DNA from: Armillaria gallica | Lineage: Eukaryota; Basidiomycota; Agaricomycetes; Agaricales; Physalacriaceae | Assembly: GCA_037576215.1 (NCBI GenBank) | Contig: JBANDB010000009.1 | Span: 1,426,001-1,490,000, forward strand | Length of the DNA: 64,000 nucleotides | Direction of reading: 5' to 3' | Shown: positions 57,664 through 64,000 of the stretch, in pieces | Position numbering within the stretch: the first letter of the stretch is position 1 | Layout: every line of letters begins with the position of its first letter | The notes under the pieces: model-generated | Databases searched by the model: none | What the model was told of the DNA's origin: nothing | The model's input: only the letters and a program-made list of their open reading frames with translations | Program-made: the position numbers and the translations under genes

Positions 57664-59234
57664 GGAGAACGAGATGGAAAAGGAGAGCGTTAGAGTCAGG
57701 TCGTGGTTATTTGTAATGAGTACCGTGAGAAAATAATGCCCGTTCTCGTATTCCGGTTTGGGTCAAAGGCACGGCCGTCCCGTTTCGGCCCCGAAACCGG
57801 ATGCCCAGGAATAATCCACGGATTCCGTGCGAAGACGGGTCACGGCCCCCAAAGGCCTGGCTATTTCTCTTTCTCTAACGCGGATTACTGGAGCAATCTT
57901 CAAAGCAACATATCGGACAAACATCATTGCTTCGTGGCGCCGTTGCCATGCGGCCCATCAACACCTGGATCATATGTAAGCGATAATGACTCTGCTACTC
58001 CTCTGCTGTAATGACGAGTTGCTCATCTAGCCATATAGAAACAAGGTGGCGAACCATCACATAACTTTCCGACCCTAAGAAGAGTGCAGAAACATCGATT
58101 CAATGGAACCGGTCGAGTTCCAGAACAACACGCCTCATTTCATGGAAGTACCGGGAATTGAGTTATAGCGGAAATTTTCTACAAAGGGATCCGCGGGGAG
58201 CTGTGATAGCGACATTTATCCTATGGAAGTTTCCAGATGCTGATGCCGAAGATGTCGAAGGACAAAGAGCAACGAACCCTCATGAAGAGCTTCAGTGGCT
58301 ATACGATCAATGGCAAATAGACTTATGTTACGACACCGGCAAAGCTTGAGCCTAAATATTTGTTCAACATTCAGGTTAGACTCGTAACCGTCTCTCTCAC
58401 CACTTGACGTCTCAAGCGACAAATTGAGTGCCTGCAACGACTAGCGTGGTTAGACCGACGGTCATTAGTCTACATTCAGGCTCGATTGGGCGCGCCAGCT
58501 AATGACAAATCATTCAAGTAAGAATGTTTGAAACGAGACTACACACATTCACCAGTCTGTTTGACGACGCTTCAGAACTTGATTGCAAGGTGTAGAGAGG
58601 AGCTACGGTGGCGATAGATATCCTTGATGAGCATCAGGGACCCGCCAACTTCCCCAGATTTCGCTGCCGAAGCAGCTGTCAGCGGGACAATTTCTCCGCC
58701 GCGGCGGGCGGGAGGTTTGTGACAGATTGGTCTGACCCGCGCATGGACTCAATGTGCTGAGGTCAGCGTCTGAGAATAGCCGTACTTGGGTGCAAAATAG
58801 TTGCATTGATCTTGACGGGGAGCTGGCAGGGATAGTGTGCGTGCTATTCAATCAGCCGACGGCACGTATTGTTAGAAACGTCGTGCTCACGGTCGACCCT
58901 AGAAGATGTATGTGGTAGTATTGAGGTACCACCCTCTTGTTTTTGCGGCGCGGAAGATGTATGACAGTTTCACGAAGTGGATAGGGTCGAAAGCTAGAGT
59001 TTTGCACTAGTGGCGGCTCAGAGTCAGAAAATATTCTTGAACTTTTCAGGAGAAGCAGTGATTTGAAGTCGAACTCTTTCGCGGTCGCAGCAATACAAAC
59101 AGAATGTCCAGGCCTCAGGGTGCAACGTTCAACACGAAAAGCAAAAAAGCGGTAGCATTGTCTGGTCTCGAACAAAGTAAAGCAACCTACTTATGCATAA
59201 GCAAGTGAAGACAAGAGATGCCAGAGCACATACA
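57664..59234. other. Intergenic, no recognised gene
   Basis: No gene recognised. Open frames at 57703-58011 and 58852-59175 lack motifs. An imperfect inverted stretch (ccggtttgggtc to gaaaccgga) lies at about 57750-57800. The right end is the 3' flank of CWC27 and the left end is the UBC6 promoter. Confidence 0.55.
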
Positions 59235-61187
59235 TTATCGTCTCCTCCCTCCGCGCCCTCCTTTCGCTTTCATAGCCCTCTTCCTCTCTCGTTCCTCTTC
59301 TTTGGCACGGGCGTTTCGTTGCCGTGGGTCAATGACCTCGTAATCCCGCTCTGCCTTCCTACTCTCCTCGCCATCGTCCTTCGGGAAACGCAGCGCGTGT
59401 CCCAAAAATCCACGATCGTCGTCAACTTCCATGCCAGGGTCGTCCTCAATGGGCGGGGGAGCGCTCTCCGCATCCGGCTCCACGGCATCGTCTAGAGGTT
59501 CTGGCTCCTCCTCCAACATTGTACTCTGCAGTTTTCCGCGGAACGAATCCAAAGCAGCAAGGATATCTCCTTCATCCCGCCGTTTCCCCTTCTTGTGTAA
59601 ACCACGTCCCTTATTGTACTTGGATAGCTCTTCCTCGAGGTACGACTTCTTGGTGCGTTTCGCTGCATGCTCATCATCGCTGTCGTTGCCTTCGCGCCGC
59701 TTCGTGAGTTTGCGAATCTCGGCTTCCATCTTCTCAATTTCAGCTTTGCGGGCATTCTGTCCGGCAGCCTGCCCTTGAGCATGTTGTTCCCGGATCTTCG
59801 ATAAATCGGAGGCATCTTTCTTCTTCTTGCTGTCCTAAAACTTTGTGAGACGGCTACGACTTTGACAGTGTGGAACGTACTTTTGACTCTGACGTCTCTT
59901 CTGGTGTCTTCACACTTGACTTTGGAGGATTGTTCACGAAGTCAGGAATTGATACTGAAGGCTGAGGATCTTCCGCCACTACACTCTCCAGTTAGGCAGA
60001 TGATAAACCAAGGAATATGGGACATACAATCTGGTCGGGCAATCCCCTTCTTTTTGAATGAGACGACTTCCTCTTCAACATTGTCGTCGTCAAAACTCAG
60101 CAGTTTGACGTTCCTACGAATACGGTTCAGAACAGAGAAGGAATGAGAACAGAGCACCTACTTCTTTGCTCCCTTACGTCGCTCCATTTCTTCCCTCTCA
60201 CGCTGTGCTTGTTCTCTTGCCCGAGCCTGAGCGCGTCTCTCCTCTGCTGTTATTCGGGGGACGATATCCTCAAAAGGATTGTCGACTATGCGGACGCCTT
60301 TGATTTTCGGCGGACTAGTAGTGATGAGACCAAGGATGATGTTAGAGAGGTTTTTCTGCTCACTATAATGGTCGTCCGTCACTGTCGAGCTCTAGAGGCC
60401 GTGGTGAACGCCTAGTACCACACATGGACACAGCACATACCCATTTCGCCTATTTTCATGACATCTGCGAGCCCGTGGGTTAAGGTGAATGCTCGTTACT
60501 ATGATGAAGCACTCACTATACACCGTGTCTCCAACAAGTCTTCCGAACAATGTATGCTTTCCATGCAACTCGTCCGCTCTGTCTATTGCACGATCAGTTA
60601 TAAAACAATAAATATACACCAAACTCACCAAGAGTGATTATGAACTGCGAATCATTCGAGTTCTTCTTCCCGTTGTTGGCCATGGCCACGAGCCCACGAT
60701 GAGCGAACCGTAGCCGTGGGTGAATCTCATCCTCGAAAACGTCTGGAGGGGGAAAGCAGTGAGACTTTTGCCAGCACAGCAAATTCCATGGGGCGCACCG
60801 CCGTATATTGACTCCCCACCACCACCGGTGCCCGTTTTATCACCAGTTTGCACCAAGAACCCGGGTACTACGCTGTAAACAGGACATGTCAAAATGTACC
60901 ACAGGTAAGGATCACAAGGCTGCCGCACCGGTGAAATATTACTCCATCATAGTATCCTGTACAAAGAACGATATTATGCCACGGGTCCGCGGACTACAGA
61001 GAACTCACAGACCCTCCATAGCCAACGTCAAAAAGTTGCGGCATGTCTTGGGCGTTTCCTTGCGCAGAATGTTCAGTTCAAGGCAATGAATCGATAGTCT
61101 CAAATAAAATACCTTGGACCATAGTTCGATGTCAATTTCACCGACAGTGGTGTCAATGATAACGCGTCCTTTGGTCGGTAATGCCAT
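59235..61187 (-). CDS. CWC27-type cyclophilin, spliceosomal
   Basis: A spliceosome-associated member of the cyclophilin family; the CWC27 branch has lost robust isomerase activity in other species and acts as a scaffold in activated spliceosomes. It starts MALPTKGRVIIDTTVGEIDI at 61187. Exons continue [78 protein letters not shown] and DELHGKHTLFGRLVGDTVY. After the domain come PPKIKGVRIVDNPFEDIVPR, a highly charged coiled-coil-like region, RNVKLLSFDDDNVEEEVVSF, and near the C-terminus DILAALDSFRGKL, a hallmark of CWC27, ending GGRGGRRR. It is divergent from MSH2, with 142 bases between the start codons. Confidence 0.93.
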
Positions 61188-61329
61188 GGAAGGGAGTGAG
61201 AGAGATCGGTTGTGCCGAGCCTTGCCGAGTCTCCAAATTGGGTCGTGACGCATATCACATGATGTGACTTTTCACGCGTTACAATCTATAAGAACGCGCT
61301 TTTTCGTCTTTTCTTTTATCACACCCACC
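61188..61329. promoter_or_regulatory. Bidirectional promoter of CWC27 and MSH2
   Basis: The two ATGs lie at 61187 (minus) and 61330 (plus), leaving 142 bases for both promoters. It contains cacgcgtt (an MluI-type ACGCGT box, a cell-cycle S-phase element in yeasts, at about 61275-61280) and a tctataaga sequence at about 61286. Whether the ACGCGT box regulates MSH2 here is an inference. Confidence 0.55.
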
Positions 61330-64000
61330 ATGTACGGGAAGGACAAGGACGACGACGCGAATGGTACTTTACCCGCTCTATTATGCATAGTACTTTACTG
61401 ACTCTTGCCAGATAACGACCCCGCCTTCGTTACATTTTTCGGCAAACTGCCTCCAAAATCCCCAGAGACTGGGACCTTGCGACTGTTCCATCGGACAGCG
61501 CCTGACGAATTTTACTCTGCTTATGGACCAGACGCGCTCTATGCAGCTACTCATGTCTTTCATACCAATTCGGTCATCAAATACCTCGGGGCTGGAGGTC
61601 GAACAGTCGGGCTTCCCTATGTCTCTCTCAAAGTCAGCATAGCCCAAATGCTGCTCAGAGAAGCCCTGACGACCAAACAACTCCGTGTCGAGATATGGGA
61701 ACCGGAAAGTCAAGGGAGGAAGTGCTCTAAGTACAGACTGGAGAAGGAGGTGCGGCGCATACTAGACCGTTAAGAGAAGCGTCCTAATAGATACCACAGG
61801 CATCTCCTGGGAATCTCCAGGCAGTGGAGGATCTGCTTTTTATTTCGTCTGACTTACTCTCGGCGCCTATCGTCATGGCCATCAAAGTTAATACTACCTC
61901 GGCGGCTGGAGGAGGCAAAGATAAAGTCAAGTCTGTCGGCATTGCCTTTGCAGACACGAGCATACGGCAGTTGGGCGTAGCGGACTTTGTGGATAATGAT
62001 CTATTCTCAAATACCGAGGTGAGATTCCTTCTACCATGGTGGTATCTTGGCGCTCATTGACTTGTAGTCGCTCATCATACAACTCTCTGTCAAAGAGGCC
62101 ATCCTTCCGACAGGAACGTCCTCAGGAAATACGGATCGGGATCTTGACCTTAACAAACTAAAAGCCGTCCTTGACCGCTGCGGTGTAGTCATCACTGAGC
62201 GAAAGCCTAGTACGATTTCTGCGTTTCTTTTTGCTCTATACATCTAATCTCGGTATGTAGGCGAGTTCATGGCCAAAAACATAGCCGACGATCTACCACG
62301 TCTGCTGTCGAAGACTCCAGCACCAGCGGCCGGATCTGCTGACGCATCTGTCTCCACCCGTATGTCCATCAATTGTGACTCAGTTACGTTGGCTGACACC
62401 GAGCTAGCCCAGCTTTCACTTCCTGTTGCACCGTCTGCGCTCTCTGCACTGATAGCGTATCTCTCGCTCCTCGCAGATCCAACTAACCATGAAGCATATT
62501 CCATCCGGACCCATGACTTGTCGCAATATATGAAGCTTGACGCAAGTGCGCTGCGCGCTCTAAACTTGACAGAAGCTCCCGGAAACGCTGTCAGTCTCGG
62601 CTCACGTACGTTGACATTCGCATTAACTTCGGATATAGGGTACCACAACACGTAATACGACACTTCTCGGTCTCCTCAACAAATGCAAAACGGCCCAAGG
62701 CACGCGTCTTCTCGCAACGTGGCTCAAACAGCCATTAGTCAATCTCCACGAGATTCGTATGTACTTTGACATCACGTTTGTCTCATTAAATGAATTGTGT
62801 TCAACAGGGAGACGCCAAAACTTGGTGGAAATATTTGTCGATGATTCAAATTCGCGTCGTAGTCTTCAGGTCAGAATTTTTTGCCTAAATGAGTCGATTG
62901 ATTCTGATTTAATGGCGCAGGATGACTACATGAAAGTGATGCCGGATTTGCACCGGCTGTCAAAACGATTCCAGAAGTCCCTAGCCTCCCTCGAAGACGT
63001 CGTTCGCGTGTATCAAGTTGTCTTGAAGGTAAATGCTTTCGGCATACGAAGTGATGTAGGGCTGATTGAAATCCGTTCTGCAGCTCCCTGGCATGATTGA
63101 AACGCTGAACGATGTGCAAACCAAAGAGGAGCACTCGTCCTTGATAGATGAAGCTTACCTCACCGCTTTGCGTGTATGGTGCTTTGTGTCTAATCCGCTG
63201 CTAGTGTTAACATTATTTTCAGGAACACGAGTCCAATCTTTCAAAGTATAGCGAGATGGTGGAACAGACGCTCGACTTGGATCAGCTCGACCATCATAGC
63301 TATGTCATCAAACCAGATTTTGATCCCCGATTGAAAGAGTTCGCCGAGGAGCTGGGCAAGGTCTGCTTTTGTTTCGTCGATTATGCGAATGTGCCTTGAA
63401 CGACTCTTGTTTAGATTCGCGACGGCCTAGACGAAGAGCACCAATCCGTCGGGGACGATCTCAACATGGAGCTAGACAAGAAACTCCACCTAGAGAACAG
63501 TCAAGTGTATGGATATTGTTTCCGTCTGACGAAAAACGTTCGTGGTCGTCGTTTAGTCATTTCCGCTTCAGCTGACGTGGGATAATAGGATGCCAAGGGC
63601 CTTTCAACGAAGAAGTATACCGAGCTAGGAACCAACAAAAGCGGCGTCTACTTTACCACGAAGACGTTAAAAAACCTTGCCGAAGATTTCAAGGACATAT
63701 CAGACAAGTACACCCGGACCCAGAGTGGTTTGGTCAAAGAAGTTGTTAACATAGCATGTGAGTACAGGAATCTTGCTTCTTCTCCTCATTCTCTCATACT
63801 CTTGAATGTAGCCACGTACACTCCAGTCCTGGAGTCACTGGATAATATCATCGCGCATCTCGACGTAATTCTTAGGTGCGTCCGTGACATGACGATTGGA
63901 CACAGACAGCTCATTTATATCAAAGCTTCGCCCATGTGTCTGTTAATGCTCCTGAACCCTATGTCAAACCGACGGTCTTTGAAATGGGCACGTCAAATTT
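61330..64000 (+). CDS. DNA mismatch repair protein MSH2, 5' part (runs off the window)
   Basis: Core subunit of MutS-alpha and MutS-beta, which recognise mismatches and small loops in the nucleus. It starts [11 protein letters not shown]; after a short intron it reads [40 protein letters not shown] and [20 protein letters not shown] (mismatch-binding domain I). Then come [20 protein letters not shown] (connector), the clamp/lever segments [43 protein letters not shown] and [20 protein letters not shown], and [15 protein letters not shown]. The window ends after [12 protein letters not shown], before the ATPase domain. About a dozen short introns keep frame. No disabling change seen. The N-terminal extension of about a dozen residues is rich in Asp/Lys. 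Confidence 0.95.

Overview
The window looks like nuclear DNA of a mushroom-forming basidiomycete (Agaricomycetes). The evidence is intron-dense genes with introns of about 45-90 bases, the housekeeping genes at the right end, a KDZ-class DNA transposon carrying several extra genes, and repeated copies of a multi-pass membrane protein family that I know as expanded in these fungi.

Layout. 1-4700 holds no recognised gene, one hAT-like MITE (2057-2640) and an old direct repeat. From 4711 to about 55000 there is a decayed segmental array. Its unit is a proline/serine-rich gene (plus strand), a multi-pass membrane protein gene (minus strand) and the 5' end of a thymidylate kinase gene (plus strand). 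The proline-rich gene looks intact at 4711 and broken at 15338 and 45491. The membrane gene occurs five times (7610, 18037 joined to 37019, 42073, 46665, 51483 joined to 54527). The kinase 5' end occurs as dead fragments at 14741, 41461 and 44740, plus a promoter-only remnant near 49060-49525. The complete kinase gene lies at 55517. 55517-64000 is ordinary housekeeping territory: thymidylate kinase, UBC6, CWC27 and the 5' part of MSH2.

The array has been repeatedly invaded. Inserts include an uncharacterised 3.3 kb block (9296-12628), a 5'-truncated LINE (13262-14414), an 18.6 kb KDZ element with about 119-base terminal inverted repeats that splits one membrane-protein copy (18393-37008), a TA-flanked MITE (37221-37603), a 1.9 kb inverted-repeat element (39045-40948), a MITE with 26-base perfect inverted repeats in a dead kinase intron (44878-45054), a hAT MITE with a perfect 8-base duplication (49071-49497), and a 1.8 kb insert (52682-54526).

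The KDZ element is the most interesting object. It carries a CxC2-type KDZ transposase gene with three in-frame TGA codons and at least six other genes or gene remnants. One has an RNase H1 N-terminal (viroplasmin-like) domain, and two have similar charged N-termini. One large cargo gene was itself cut by a complete 3.9 kb BED-finger hAT transposon with an 8-base duplication, giving a three-level nest. A 10-base palindrome, GTATGCATAC, recurs six times inside the element, mostly in putative bidirectional promoters of the cargo genes. It shares its half-site with the terminal repeats. Splice sites were assigned by reading frame continuity and GT..AG, not by transcripts.
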